A DNA stretch of 64,000 nt from contig NZ_FNGM01000024.1 in the NCBI RefSeq assembly GCF_900102965.1, positions 34,283-98,282 of the forward strand. Reading direction: 5' to 3'. Below the pieces are notes generated by a model. It was not told where the DNA came from. It did no database searches and saw nothing but the letters and a program-made list of their open reading frames with translations. The stretch is from Paenibacillus jilunlii (lineage in GTDB: Bacteria; Bacillota; Bacilli; Paenibacillales; Paenibacillaceae). Positions 1-10,334 of this stretch are shown here, in pieces. Position 1 is the first letter of the stretch, and the number at the start of each line of letters is the position of its first letter. Made by a program: the position numbers and the translations under genes.

Positions 1-1139
1 GCAGGGATCACCTGATTCTTCATAGCCAGCGTAGTTTTTATCAGCCCGATGATGCCTGCAGCCGTATCGAGATGGCCTATATTCGGTTTGACAGAACCAA
101 TCGCACAAAACTGCGCCGGGCCCATTTCGGCCTGATACACTTCCTTAAGCGCCTTGATCTCAATGGCATCCCCCAGTTCCGTCCCGGTCCCGTGGGTTTC
201 AATGTAGCTGATCTCTCCGGGAGCAACGCCGGCAACACTCAGTGCCTCATGAATCACTTGAGCCTGTCCCACCGGACTTGGTGCAGTAAAACCAATCTTG
301 TGATCACCGTCGTTGTTGACAGCCGTGCCGCAGATCACAGCCTGAATATTGTCCCGGTCCCGGACTGCATCCGCCAATCGCTTTAACACCACGATTCCGA
401 GGCCATTCCCGAATACAGTCCCCTTGGAATCCTTATCAAATACACGGCAATGCCCGTCCGGCGAAACCATGCCTTCCTTTTGATACAGGTAACCGGCCCT
501 TTGCTCGCCCCGTATGGTGACCCCGCCGGCCAAGGCGAGGTCACATTCCCCGTTCAGCAGGCTTTGGCTGGCCAGATGGACCGCTACCAAAGAGGACGAG
601 CAGGCGGTTTGGACATTGACGGAAGGGCCGCGAAGTCCCAGCTTATACGAAACTTTTGACGCTAAGAAGTCTTTTTCATTGCCGATTCCAATCTGCACAT
701 GCCCAAGCCTGCCCATCAATTCGAGATCTGAATACAGATTCAGAACGTAGGAGCTGATAGATGAACTGGCATATACACCGACCAAATATTTCTCCAGGTC
801 CTGCACACATCCGGCATCCTCAAGCGCCTCCCAGGCACATTCCAGAAACGCCCGGTGCTGGGGATCGGTAATTTCCGCATCCTTTGCCGTGTAGCGGAAG
901 AAGTCCGCATCAAAGCAGTCGGCATTCTCGATAACCGCGCCCCGCTTCACATACTGGGGATGATTCAAAATATCTGCTGAAATGCCGCTTGCGGTCAGCT
1001 CTTCATCCTTGAATGTCCTGATGGATTCAACCCCGTGTACAATCTGGTGCCAAAAGGCTGCGGGAGTATCGGCTCCGGGAACACGGCAGGCCAGGCCTAT
1101 GATTGCAATTTTTGACTGCATCGCATCATCATCCAACAA
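1..1139 (-). CDS. Polyketide synthase, N-terminal ketosynthase (partial, runs off the left edge)
   Basis: About 380 residues are visible and the gene continues beyond the window with no stop codon. They form most of a ketosynthase, which condenses an extender unit onto the growing chain. The active-site Cys lies in TACSSSL, the first catalytic His in ETHGTGTELGD, and the second in PNIGHLDTAAG. The start is TTG at 1139 (or 1136), the only in-frame starts well spaced from GGGAGGG; the ATG at 1121 is about 25 bases too far. It follows the HAD phosphatase by 18 bases and takes the chain from the upstream NRPS carrier protein. The KS resembles those of the AT-bearing modules in this window. Whether an AT follows, live or dead, cannot be seen. 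Confidence 0.93.
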   Translation of the reverse strand, partial: MLDDDAMQSKIAIIGLACRVPGADTPAAFWHQIVHGVESIRTFKDEELTASGISADILNHPQYVKRGAVIENADCFDADFFRYTAKDAEITDPQHRAFLECAWEALEDAGCVQDLEKYLVGVYASSSISSYVLNLYSDLELMGRLGHVQIGIGNEKDFLASKVSYKLGLRGPSVNVQTACSSSLVAVHLASQSLLNGECDLALAGGVTIRGEQRAGYLYQKEGMVSPDGHCRVFDKDSKGTVFGNGLGIVVLKRLADAVRDRDNIQAVICGTAVNNDGDHKIGFTAPSPVGQAQVIHEALSVAGVAPGEISYIETHGTGTELGDAIEIKALKEVYQAEMGPAQFCAIGSVKPNIGHLDTAAGIIGLIKTTLAMKNQVIP

Positions 1140-1145
1140 TTCAAT

Positions 1146-1152
1146 CCCTCCC
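1146..1152 (-). promoter_or_regulatory. Ribosome binding site that selects a TTG start
   Basis: The minus strand reads GGGAGGG, followed after a short spacer by two in-frame TTG codons. The next in-frame ATG is too far away to use it. This argues that the PKS gene at the left edge starts at TTG. Confidence 0.6.
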
Positions 1153-1157
1153 GCTGC

Positions 1158-1814
1158 TTATAATGAAACTTCGGTGTGCAGAAAAAGAGCCTGCAGCTCA
1201 TGGCGCAGCTCCTCCACGTTATACGCGACATAACTGGGGGCTTCCTGCTGGAGGACTTCTACCGGATTGTGTCCCCAGGCGACGGCTATGCTTCTCATCC
1301 TCGCCTCACGCGCACAAATGATATCGTTCTTGCCATCGCCCACAAAAACCGAATGATCCACCGTCGTATGCAATTGGCCGATGGTACAGAGCAGGCTTTC
1401 CGGGTGCGGTTTGGGATGGGTGACATCGTCGGAACAAACCACGGCATCAAAATAGCTGATTAACCCATGTTGTTCCAGCGTGAGGAGAGTCCGGGGGCGG
1501 TCCTTTCCCGTGCAAAGGCCGCAGAGCCATCCCGCATCCTTAATGTACTGGAGCAGCTCCTCCATGCCGTCTATCATTTGAATGAGATGAATATTTTCTC
1601 TGGCAATCCTCCGGTAGTGCTCTGTCATGTCAAGCGACAGGCCCATCTTGGTAAAAATGTTGGGTATGGAGTCCCCGCTGTGCCCAAGGAATTCCTCGAA
1701 AGAAGGGAGCGGGCCATCGGAAACCAGCCGAAAGCTCTCAAAAAAGGCTTTACGCTGTACTTCCAGGGAATCAATAATTACTCCGTCGAAGTCAAATACT
1801 ACTGCGTTATTCAT
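1158..1814 (-). CDS. HAD-family hydrolase, phosphoglycolate-phosphatase-like
   Basis: A 218-residue protein with all four haloacid dehalogenase motifs: DFDGVIIDS with nucleophile Asp8 and Asp10, Thr102 in CTGK, Lys135 in HPKPHP, and Asp160/Asp164 in GDGKNDI. The size and helical cap (residues 16-80) fit small phosphatases of the phosphoglycolate phosphatase group. It is not the larger FkbH-type glyceryl-loading protein. It is soluble, with no signal peptide. Its ATG overlaps the stop of the hybrid synthase by 8 bases, and the next PKS starts 18 bases on, so it is co-expressed with the assembly line. The substrate is unknown. Removing a phosphate from an intermediate or an inactive precursor is possible, but no kinase is visible here. 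Confidence 0.9.
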   Translation of the reverse strand: MNNAVVFDFDGVIIDSLEVQRKAFFESFRLVSDGPLPSFEEFLGHSGDSIPNIFTKMGLSLDMTEHYRRIARENIHLIQMIDGMEELLQYIKDAGWLCGLCTGKDRPRTLLTLEQHGLISYFDAVVCSDDVTHPKPHPESLLCTIGQLHTTVDHSVFVGDGKNDIICAREARMRSIAVAWGHNPVEVLQQEAPSYVAYNVEELRHELQALFLHTEVSL

Positions 1815-4800
1815 TATTCAGCTCCCCTTTTCTGCGGTTTCCCATCAGGCTTCTTCTCAATTCTCCGCGTTGCTTGCTTTGGTTCAGGTATTCATTGTGG
1901 CTCTGCTTGTCTTTTAAGAACGAGGCTAACGAGCTTATAGTAGGATATTTAAAAAGATCAGCCATCTCAATGGTTATCTTAAGCTCCTTCTCCAGATTGT
2001 TCTGGACCTGCATGAGCAGCAAGGAATGGCCGCCGATGTCAAAAAAGCCGTCATCTATCCCTATGTGCTGGATGCCCAGTACTTCTCCCCACAGTCTCGC
2101 CAGCATGTTCTCCACCTCATTGCGGGGAGGCACATATTCATGCCTGAGGTCCTTGGACGGAATGACATCGGGCGCCGGCAAGGCATTGCGGTCCACTTTA
2201 TTCGGACCAATCATGGGGAAGGACTTCAGCTCTGTCCAATAACGCGGAATCAGATACACAGGCAATTGTTCCCGCAGCATCCGGATAATTTCCTTCTTTG
2301 CAGCCGGTTCCTTCAGAACATAATAAGCGGCAATTGCCTGCTCCCCTTCTTGATCCATGATCGCTGTGACAATACTCTGCTGGATAAAAGGAATGTGATC
2401 GAGCGTGCTTTCGATTTCGTTCAGATCCACTCTGTAGCCCCTAATCTTCAGTTGAGCATCATTTCTCCCCTGATATTCCAGGCAGCCATTTGGCAGCAGC
2501 CGGCCATAATCTCCGCTTCGATACAGTCTTTTTGCTCCGCTGTCTGGACCGCAGGCAAACACCTTCTCCGTAGCTTCGGTCTGATTCCAATACCCCGGGG
2601 AAAGATATTCGCTGTGATAGACGAGCTGCCCGACTTCAAAAATTCCAGCCTCCCGGCCATTCTCATCGACAATTTGTACGTCAATGCCATCGACTGCATA
2701 CCCGGCCGGAAGCTTGGCATGATTCACTTCACTTTCCTGATCCAGCATGTAAAAGGAAATCACCATCAATTCCGAACATCCCAGAAAGTTAACAAACAAG
2801 CAGTGTTCGGCGCAGTTTTTCTTGTACAGCTCAAAATCCGCTCTGGTAACCACTTCTCCGCCCAATAAAATCATGCGAAGCGAAGGCAGCTGGACATCTC
2901 CGGGCAGATTCTTCATTAAAAACCGGAAGACAGATGGAACGGAGTGATAGATGGTAATTCCTTCGTAGTTCAACCAGCTGCTTAATCTCTGTATACTCGC
3001 GTCCAGTTTAAGATCACATAAATGCAGCGTTGCCCCGTTCAGCAGGCTTGCCAATATATCCAGAATGCCGATGGCATGGCTGTAGGTTGTTAACAGGGCC
3101 ATCCGGTCTTGATGATTGACAGCCAAGGAACGCGTAAACTGGGCAATGTAATAGGTGATGTTTCTGTACGATTGGACTACCCCCTTCGGTGTTCCCGAGG
3201 AGCCTGACGTATACAGGATAAAGGCGGTTTGATCACCGTCCGGGTAAATGGAGGGATTCTCCGTAGAGATACCTCTCAATCCCTCCGCTGTATTGACAAT
3301 CGTTACTTTGGTATTGATTTTTTCCGCCAGTTCACGGGCAGCGGACTCATTCTCAGAATCAGTGAGAATGAGAGTTGCCTGCGCATCATTGATCATATGG
3401 GTCAGACGTTGCACCGGAGCGCTGCGGTCGAGCGGCACAAAAGGAATCCCCGCTTTTATAGCCCCTGCCAGCGCCGCAACCATTTCAATCGTATTCCCGA
3501 ACAACAAGGCTACCGGCTGCTTTACACTCTCCTGTCCTTTCAGTTCCCATATGCGGCGGGCGATCCGGTTGGCTTGTTCATTAAGCTGCCGGTAATTCAA
3601 TGATTCTTCACGGTATTTGACAGCAGGATGGGCGGGATATGCTGCGGCCTGCTTTTCGAACCGTTGTACCAGATGGTCTACCGGATCGTTGTAATGGAAG
3701 GCTTGGAACCGGACGGGTGGTGAAACACTGTCTACTGCTCGCGGGATGTCTTTCTGCCGGAATACCGGCAACTCCCCTATTGTCATACCGGCCTGCTCTG
3801 GAATGGCTTCAATCATTCTGCGGTATTCCTCAAAGATGTATTGGACTGTTTCCTGCTTGAACAAATCCGTCCGATAGAAGCACTCCAAATAAATTCCGGA
3901 AGGAACTTCATATAAATGAATATTCAGATCGGCTTTCGTCGTTTTGGATATCATTGGATACGGCGACAGCTTAAGATCATGCAGATAGCTTACTTCCGTC
4001 TCCGTCTGATTTTTCATGCTCTGATAATTGAAAATCGTGTCATAGAGAAGGGTCCGGCCCGGGTCCCGTTTATAATCCAGCTGGTCCACAATCATTTCAA
4101 TCTGAAAATCCTGATTTTCCAAGGCTTCCAGCAAGCTTGCCTTAACTTCCTGTAAAAAGACGAGGAACGGCTTATCCCTCTCCGGCTGATTCCGCAGCAC
4201 CAGCGAATTGACAAACATGCCTACCATTTCTTGTACATCTTCGTGATTGCGCCCGGCCTGTGGAATGCCTATCAGAATATCGGACTCTCCACTGAGCCGT
4301 GCAAGCAATGCATAGTACGCAGCCAGCATAGTCATAAACCAGGTCACCTGCTGCTCCTGGGAAAACTTTTTGATGCGCTCACTGGACGGGCGGCCAAGCT
4401 CCAGCGTGATCCTGCCGCCTTGAAAGCTCAGTGCAGCCGGACGAGGATAGTCTGACGGCAGAGTCAAGACAGGCAGCGGCCCCGCCAGTTTCTCCAGCCA
4501 GTAGGCCTCTTTCCTCCGATAGGCTTCGGAAGTAATGAATCCTTGCTGCCACTCGGCATAATCCTTATATTGAATGGCTAATGGCGGCAGGCTCTTCCCC
4601 ATGTACAGATCAGCAAAATCTTTGACCAGCAGATTGACCGACGTGCCGTCTGAAATGATATGGTGCATATCGACGGCCAGGATACTTTGCTGCTCTCCCG
4701 TTTGGAGTAAACCGACGCGGATGAGCGGTGCCCGGGCAAGGTCAAACGGCTGAATAAACCTTTCCACAGCGTCTTCAATCCCATGCTCATTCACCACCGT

Positions 4801-7800
4801 CACGATCAGCTTAAAGTCAACATGAGGGTGGATGATTTGAACGATCTCGCCATCTTCAACCCGGAACGACGTCCGCAAACTTTCATGGCGGTTGATAATT
4901 TGGGCAAAAATCTTCTCAATTTGCCCGGCATTGATGTTCCCTTCCAGCAAGACGGAAGTGGATTCATTGTATCCCACCGTATCCGGCATAAGTCCCTGCA
5001 GGAAAAAAATCCTTTTTTGCGCCAATGAGGCCGGGTAGTGGCTTTTGAGGTTCACTGGAGCAATCTGCCGTTCATGGGCGCGGCTGGCATTCAGGATGAA
5101 TTGGGCGACACTTTTAATCGTTTTATTCTGAAAAAAGTCTGTCAGGGTCAGACTGCAGTCAAATTGCTTTCTAATGCTGGAGATCACATGAATGGCTTTG
5201 AGCGAATCTCCGCTCAATTCAAAAAAATCATCCTCGATGCCAATCGGCTGAAATCCAAGATGATTTTCATAGATCGCACATAATTTTTTCTCGGTATCCG
5301 TTCCGGCAGGAACATAAGCCACCGGCAGCTCAGGCCGTTTCCCCTGGGACTTTCGGGTCACCGGCTCTTGTCCGTTCTTGCCCGGCTGACCGGTACTCTT
5401 ATCTCCGCGCAGCCGTGGTTCCAGCGGTGTCGCGGAAACGATGATCGTGGCAGCTTCCGCCGCAAGTGCCCGGCCGAAGATTTCCCGCCCTTCCTCCGGC
5501 AGGATTCCCGTTGTGGCGCCTGCATTCCCGGCCGGGTACGGGGCCAGCAAATGGTCTATATCGATGGCAGCATGCTGCGTCTTCCCGTGATTGGTGCTGA
5601 TCCGGTTGGTCAGCGCATCGGATACGGCTACCATGGTGTAATTCCTGATATCTATTATGACGTTGCCTTGTTCATCCATGATCTGAATATCAAAGCTGGC
5701 CAACTCTTCCTGATTCAAGGAGCTGTCAAGGTACTTGCTGTAGCTGTATACCCTGTCCGTCAACTTCCCATAGACGGCGATAGATTCATAGGATAACGGA
5801 ATGTATAGATTGGTTTGGTTAATGAAGCCAAGCAAAAAGCTTGTTGCAGAATCCAGCAGTCCAGGATGCAGATGATAGTCTTCCAGGTCACCCTGATATT
5901 CCTCCGGAAGCTCAATGATGGCCAGGCCTTCCTTGTCTCCAGCCATGACCTGGCGGATATTGCGCCATCTTTTTCCAAAGATCAGATGGCCCGCATGCTT
6001 GTGATTATCAGCTTCGGTATATATGACGTTCTGCTGAATGCAGCGGTCCTTCAACCGTTCAATATCTACGATGCTGCCCTGCGGCTCTGCAGAACCAATC
6101 CTGCCCGTAACATGCGGCACCCATGAAGCCTCTTCCGGAAGACGGCCATACACTGTAAACTTATTGTTTTGGGTGAGGATGAGCACGATTTGTTTCTCTT
6201 CTTCCGCATGAACCAGGATGGGCGTGTGGAACTGTACATTGCGGAGAAGGAAAGGTTTCTTCCGCCTGGTGCCTTCAACAGCCTCCCGAACCATTTCCAG
6301 TACAGCAGTACCTGATAATACGCCGTATTCCTCCGTGCGGTGATCCTGCAGCACCCAATGCTTACGCAGGCTCAGCTTCGAGTGAAAGATATCCTGCTCT
6401 CTCAAATGAAGACAGGAGTCGAACAACGGATGGGCAAGCTCTTTTCGGGGAGCCGGAGCCATCCCTGTATTTACCGCCATTCCGACATTCTTCCACACAT
6501 CCCATTTGATGCTGGTTATCCGGTGCTTTCCAAGGCGGTTCCAATATTCTGCGTATGCGTCAACAAAAGCATTGGCCGCGTTATAATCAGACTGCCCGAT
6601 AATGGGAAACAGTGTACTGACCGAAGAGCATACCACAAAGAAATCCAATGAATTTTCCTGAAGAATTTGATTCAAATAAACGCATCCCAGCGCTTTGGTC
6701 AAGATGACCGGGTCTGCTGTCTCCTTGCTCTGCTGCTGGATAAACCCGCCGCCAGGAAGCCCTGCCGCATGGATGACGCCTTGGATTCGCCCAATTTCCT
6801 GCTGGACTTGCTGAATGGTATGGGCAAGGCGGTTGAAGTCAGAAACATCTGATTGATAAACGTAAACCTGTGTACCCCTTTGTTCCATGGCCTTAATTCT
6901 TCTGATTTTTTCTGAAACAAGATCATGTTTGGCATGTTCACGAAGCCAGCTTGCCCACTGGCCTTTCGCCGGAAACGCTGAACGGACCATGAGGACGAGG
7001 CTGGCATTGCAGTGGCGGGATAGATACTCGGCCAGCTCCATTCCGATGCCGCCGCTTCCTCCTGTGATTAAATAAACTCCCTCATTGGAAAGCACAGGCA
7101 GAGTGTCCGGGCCCGGGGCAAGGGGTTCGTACATGGGCAGCCATTTGGAGTTTCCGCGTATAGCGACAATCCCGTCCCGGCTGCTCTCCGCTTCCCGAAA
7201 AAGGATATCCGCGACTGTGGACAAGCGGAGCTGCTCCTGATCCGCAATCTCAATGAGCTGGCACTGCAGGCCCGGAAACTCCAGGGGAATTCCGCGAACC
7301 AATCCCAAAAGGGTCGCATTCCACGGGTTTATTTCTTCATTGCCCAGCACATCAAAGAGATGATTCGTGACCACGCCCAGTTGAACCATTCCGTTCGCAT
7401 TGCACTCATCTATAGCTTGAACTAGAGGCAATAATCCATAATAAGTTTCTTGCAGCATCAGATCTTCCTGCCAGTGATCCCTTGACTCCATGCCATGATT
7501 CCTTAGCGCAAAATAGAGGATATTCTGGGGGAACGCCTTTGTTTGCTTCTGATACGCTTGAAGCATTTGGCAGTAGCCGCTTTTACTGTTATTCTCCAGT
7601 TGGATTGCGGTGCCGCCAACCGTAACAGGTTTACAAGCTTTTGCCACAAAAACCGGATGGTCAAAGTAACGGTTGCATATTTCGATTGTGCCCTCTTCCA
7701 ATGCGACATCGTGAACAATAATCGCTGAGGGCTTGCTCCCCTGCCGGCTTCTCACGCTGGAAAGCGCCGCTTTCTTCCAGGTAGGCGTATAGCAGCAATC

Positions 7801-10215
7801 CGCTGCAGAGTTCTGTTGTCCCGTCTGTCCTTTGACCTGCTGCAGCAAGGATTCTCCCAGCTGTACCGGGTCTTCGTTAAGGAAATAGCGGTTTCGCTCA
7901 AACGGATAGGCGGGCAGCGGAATCCGGCCCTTATTCCCGGCCTTCTCAAGGGCTTCCCAGCGAATGCCCAGCCCTGCGCTCCATAGTCTCCCTATCCATT
8001 GGAGAAAGCACCCGTCTCCACTAATACCGCCCGCACCTGAAATGAATGAAATCAGCTTAGAGCGGGGTTCATCCATTGTTGTCATTAGTTCGTGTACTTC
8101 CGTTCCTATAGAGGCAACAAGGGTCTTGGGTGTGTTCACAAGGTTCACAATCCCTGGCGTTAATGAAAAAGAAGGTTGCCAGGCGTTACTCCAAAAATCC
8201 GGTTCTTTCAACTCCTCCCGCAACAGCTTGTCGCCGCTTGCAGGCGAAAACATCGGGACACGGGGGTTATGGATCGGATGATCTGTGATAGCCGTACTCT
8301 CTCCGTCCATGAATGCAGTGAATGAGTGTTGAAGTGCCACAGCTTCTGTCACAGCGGCAGCTGCCAGGCTGCCCCGTTTGATGCCAAGCAGCCCCAAAGG
8401 TTTATGGTTACATTGCAGCATGATGCTTGTCACGGCATAGCTGAATAGAAAATGAATAGCTTCACGCTGCAGCTGATTTTTTTCACCCCGGAGGAAAAGT
8501 GTGCGGAAGTCTATCCCGCTGTGAGCTCCCAGTTTGCCCATAGCCGTGTCTGCCGCCTGGCGGAATACGAAATGGCTCTCATATAAGGAGATTGCCTGTT
8601 GAACAGCTTGGGCGCCACCATCGATATCCGGCAAGACGTAAAGAACAGCAGATTCGCTTTTGTCCACTGACTGGATGGCAAATGCCTTTTCCTCAAGCTT
8701 GCTTGCCAGTTCCTGATGACTCCCCGCTACAATGTAAGCACGGTTTGACAGAGCCCTTCTCCCGGCTTGCAGCGTATAGGCAGCATCGGACAGGCTCAGA
8801 TTAGGACAGCTTTTCAAGTGCTGCTTGAAGCGGCTGATTTGCTCCTGCACGGCGGTTGGGGTCTTGGCAGAGAATACAAACAACCGGGAAGTCTTCCCCT
8901 CAGTTGTTTGTTCTAATGACGGAGGTTCTTCAAGAATGACATGGGCATTGGTCCCGCCGATGCCAAAAGAGCTTACGGCGGCCCGGAGCTCCGTGCCTGC
9001 GGTTGTCCAATCGGCCAACGCATTGTTCACATAGAAGGGGGTATCCTCAAACTCAATTTTGGGATTCGGGTTGTTAAAGTTAATCGTGGGAGGAATCTGC
9101 CTGTGCTCAATCGATAGAATCGTTTTGATCAAGCCTGCAATCCCTGCTGCTTCATTCAGATGGCCGATATTCGACTTTACAGAGCCGATTGCGCAATACG
9201 CTTTGTGATTCGTGCTATATGCCCGTTTCAGCGCTTCAATCTCGATGGAATCCCCAATCTTCGTGGCCGTGCCGTGGGCTTCCACCATAGTAATGGATTC
9301 GGCCTCCACTTCAGCCATTTGGAGGGCCGCTTCAATCACTTCTTTTTGGCCGTTGATGCTCGGCGCGGAGAACCCCGCTTTCCGGTTGCCGTCATTATTG
9401 ATGGCCGACCCTTTAATCACGGCATAGATATGATCGCGGTCCTGAATGGCATCCTGTAAGGTCTTCAGGACGACAACCCCTGCACCATCGCTGATAAGCG
9501 TTCCCTGTGAAGCGGCATCAAACGTGCGGCAATGGCCATCCGCTGAATAGATCAGATCATCGACGTAGTAATACCCCTTCTTGGAAGGGAGCGACAGGTG
9601 CACACCGCCCGCCAATGCGATGTTGCATTCACCGTTCAGCAAGGCCTGGCTCGCCAGATGGACAGCAACCAGCGAAGTGGAGCACGCCGACAGAACGGTT
9701 ACGCTTGGCCCCCTCAGTCTTAATTTATAGGAGACCGACGTACATAAATATTCACGGAAGCTCATGTTAAACGTAGGGTGCTCACCAGCCAGAAGCTGCC
9801 GAAGCTGCCAGTTGGCATTTTCGGTGCTGCCCGCGTACAGCCCGATTTGTCCCTTGTATGTATCGGGATTATACCCGGCATTGTCTAATGCATTCATTAC
9901 ACATTCATGAAAGATTCTGACTTGAGGGTCCAGCACCGTCGCTTCAAGCGGCGTATAATCAAAAAAGGACGCATCAAAATATTCAATATCCTCCAGAATT
10001 CCTCTTGCCTTCACATAATTCGGATCATTGCATAGAGCTGGATCGATGCCGGATTGAATCATTTCCTCATCGGAAAAAAACTGAATTCCTTCGACTCCGT
10101 ACTTGAGGTTATTCCAGAATTGTTCAGCGTCAGCGGCCTGCGGAAATTTACAATCCAGGCCGATGACGGCAATTTCCAATCCGGTATACATTTGCCCACT
10201 GTTTTGATGACTCAT
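1807..10215 (-). CDS. Hybrid PKS-NRPS: KS-(inactive AT)-KR-DH-ACP-C-A-PCP
   Basis: A 2802-residue megasynthase. KS about 10-440 (SACSTSL, EAHGTATKIGD). AT remnant about 520-765 with Lys613 where GHSxGE has Ser. KR about 1040-1250 (TGGSGGIG; Tyr and Asn in DYNAAN). DH about 1280-1530, placed after the KR; its first motif is DHRTEEYGVLSG, so Gly and Pro of HxxxGxxxxP are Glu and Ser, while HPGLLD keeps the Asp. ACP Ser about 1669 (LSGDSL). C about 1720-2150 (HHIISDGTS). A about 2200-2690 (LYTSGSSGTPKG; Lys in GPNKVDR). PCP Ser about 2728 (GGHSLLL). The A-domain code reads roughly AILHLGFVIK, lacking the Asp that binds an alpha-amino group, so the substrate may not be an ordinary alpha-amino acid. 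The ATG follows GGGGG by 6 bases. A basic C-terminal tail probably docks to the next PKS. Confidence 0.95.
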   Translation of the reverse strand: MSHQNSGQMYTGLEIAVIGLDCKFPQAADAEQFWNNLKYGVEGIQFFSDEEMIQSGIDPALCNDPNYVKARGILEDIEYFDASFFDYTPLEATVLDPQVRIFHECVMNALDNAGYNPDTYKGQIGLYAGSTENANWQLRQLLAGEHPTFNMSFREYLCTSVSYKLRLRGPSVTVLSACSTSLVAVHLASQALLNGECNIALAGGVHLSLPSKKGYYYVDDLIYSADGHCRTFDAASQGTLISDGAGVVVLKTLQDAIQDRDHIYAVIKGSAINNDGNRKAGFSAPSINGQKEVIEAALQMAEVEAESITMVEAHGTATKIGDSIEIEALKRAYSTNHKAYCAIGSVKSNIGHLNEAAGIAGLIKTILSIEHRQIPPTINFNNPNPKIEFEDTPFYVNNALADWTTAGTELRAAVSSFGIGGTNAHVILEEPPSLEQTTEGKTSRLFVFSAKTPTAVQEQISRFKQHLKSCPNLSLSDAAYTLQAGRRALSNRAYIVAGSHQELASKLEEKAFAIQSVDKSESAVLYVLPDIDGGAQAVQQAISLYESHFVFRQAADTAMGKLGAHSGIDFRTLFLRGEKNQLQREAIHFLFSYAVTSIMLQCNHKPLGLLGIKRGSLAAAAVTEAVALQHSFTAFMDGESTAITDHPIHNPRVPMFSPASGDKLLREELKEPDFWSNAWQPSFSLTPGIVNLVNTPKTLVASIGTEVHELMTTMDEPRSKLISFISGAGGISGDGCFLQWIGRLWSAGLGIRWEALEKAGNKGRIPLPAYPFERNRYFLNEDPVQLGESLLQQVKGQTGQQNSAADCCYTPTWKKAALSSVRSRQGSKPSAIIVHDVALEEGTIEICNRYFDHPVFVAKACKPVTVGGTAIQLENNSKSGYCQMLQAYQKQTKAFPQNILYFALRNHGMESRDHWQEDLMLQETYYGLLPLVQAIDECNANGMVQLGVVTNHLFDVLGNEEINPWNATLLGLVRGIPLEFPGLQCQLIEIADQEQLRLSTVADILFREAESSRDGIVAIRGNSKWLPMYEPLAPGPDTLPVLSNEGVYLITGGSGGIGMELAEYLSRHCNASLVLMVRSAFPAKGQWASWLREHAKHDLVSEKIRRIKAMEQRGTQVYVYQSDVSDFNRLAHTIQQVQQEIGRIQGVIHAAGLPGGGFIQQQSKETADPVILTKALGCVYLNQILQENSLDFFVVCSSVSTLFPIIGQSDYNAANAFVDAYAEYWNRLGKHRITSIKWDVWKNVGMAVNTGMAPAPRKELAHPLFDSCLHLREQDIFHSKLSLRKHWVLQDHRTEEYGVLSGTAVLEMVREAVEGTRRKKPFLLRNVQFHTPILVHAEEEKQIVLILTQNNKFTVYGRLPEEASWVPHVTGRIGSAEPQGSIVDIERLKDRCIQQNVIYTEADNHKHAGHLIFGKRWRNIRQVMAGDKEGLAIIELPEEYQGDLEDYHLHPGLLDSATSFLLGFINQTNLYIPLSYESIAVYGKLTDRVYSYSKYLDSSLNQEELASFDIQIMDEQGNVIIDIRNYTMVAVSDALTNRISTNHGKTQHAAIDIDHLLAPYPAGNAGATTGILPEEGREIFGRALAAEAATIIVSATPLEPRLRGDKSTGQPGKNGQEPVTRKSQGKRPELPVAYVPAGTDTEKKLCAIYENHLGFQPIGIEDDFFELSGDSLKAIHVISSIRKQFDCSLTLTDFFQNKTIKSVAQFILNASRAHERQIAPVNLKSHYPASLAQKRIFFLQGLMPDTVGYNESTSVLLEGNINAGQIEKIFAQIINRHESLRTSFRVEDGEIVQIIHPHVDFKLIVTVVNEHGIEDAVERFIQPFDLARAPLIRVGLLQTGEQQSILAVDMHHIISDGTSVNLLVKDFADLYMGKSLPPLAIQYKDYAEWQQGFITSEAYRRKEAYWLEKLAGPLPVLTLPSDYPRPAALSFQGGRITLELGRPSSERIKKFSQEQQVTWFMTMLAAYYALLARLSGESDILIGIPQAGRNHEDVQEMVGMFVNSLVLRNQPERDKPFLVFLQEVKASLLEALENQDFQIEMIVDQLDYKRDPGRTLLYDTIFNYQSMKNQTETEVSYLHDLKLSPYPMISKTTKADLNIHLYEVPSGIYLECFYRTDLFKQETVQYIFEEYRRMIEAIPEQAGMTIGELPVFRQKDIPRAVDSVSPPVRFQAFHYNDPVDHLVQRFEKQAAAYPAHPAVKYREESLNYRQLNEQANRIARRIWELKGQESVKQPVALLFGNTIEMVAALAGAIKAGIPFVPLDRSAPVQRLTHMINDAQATLILTDSENESAARELAEKINTKVTIVNTAEGLRGISTENPSIYPDGDQTAFILYTSGSSGTPKGVVQSYRNITYYIAQFTRSLAVNHQDRMALLTTYSHAIGILDILASLLNGATLHLCDLKLDASIQRLSSWLNYEGITIYHSVPSVFRFLMKNLPGDVQLPSLRMILLGGEVVTRADFELYKKNCAEHCLFVNFLGCSELMVISFYMLDQESEVNHAKLPAGYAVDGIDVQIVDENGREAGIFEVGQLVYHSEYLSPGYWNQTEATEKVFACGPDSGAKRLYRSGDYGRLLPNGCLEYQGRNDAQLKIRGYRVDLNEIESTLDHIPFIQQSIVTAIMDQEGEQAIAAYYVLKEPAAKKEIIRMLREQLPVYLIPRYWTELKSFPMIGPNKVDRNALPAPDVIPSKDLRHEYVPPRNEVENMLARLWGEVLGIQHIGIDDGFFDIGGHSLLLMQVQNNLEKELKITIEMADLFKYPTISSLASFLKDKQSHNEYLNQSKQRGELRRSLMGNRRKGELNNE

Positions 10216-10304
10216 AGTAACCCCCAGTTCCTTTCCGATTCTTCACTGAAACAGATGTCTGTGCAGAAGAATAACTCTGCGGAAGAGGTGCCCCAAGGCT
10301 CAGA

Positions 10305-10321
10305 GCTAACCTATTGTTAGC
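10305..10321. repeat. Short inverted repeat
   Basis: GCTAAC and GTTAGC flank a five-base loop, between the strong hairpin and the start of the hybrid synthase. It could be a small RNA hairpin in the leader or an operator-like half-site pair. Six base pairs may also arise by chance. Confidence 0.35.
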
Positions 10322-10334
10322 ACTGTCAGCAGCA

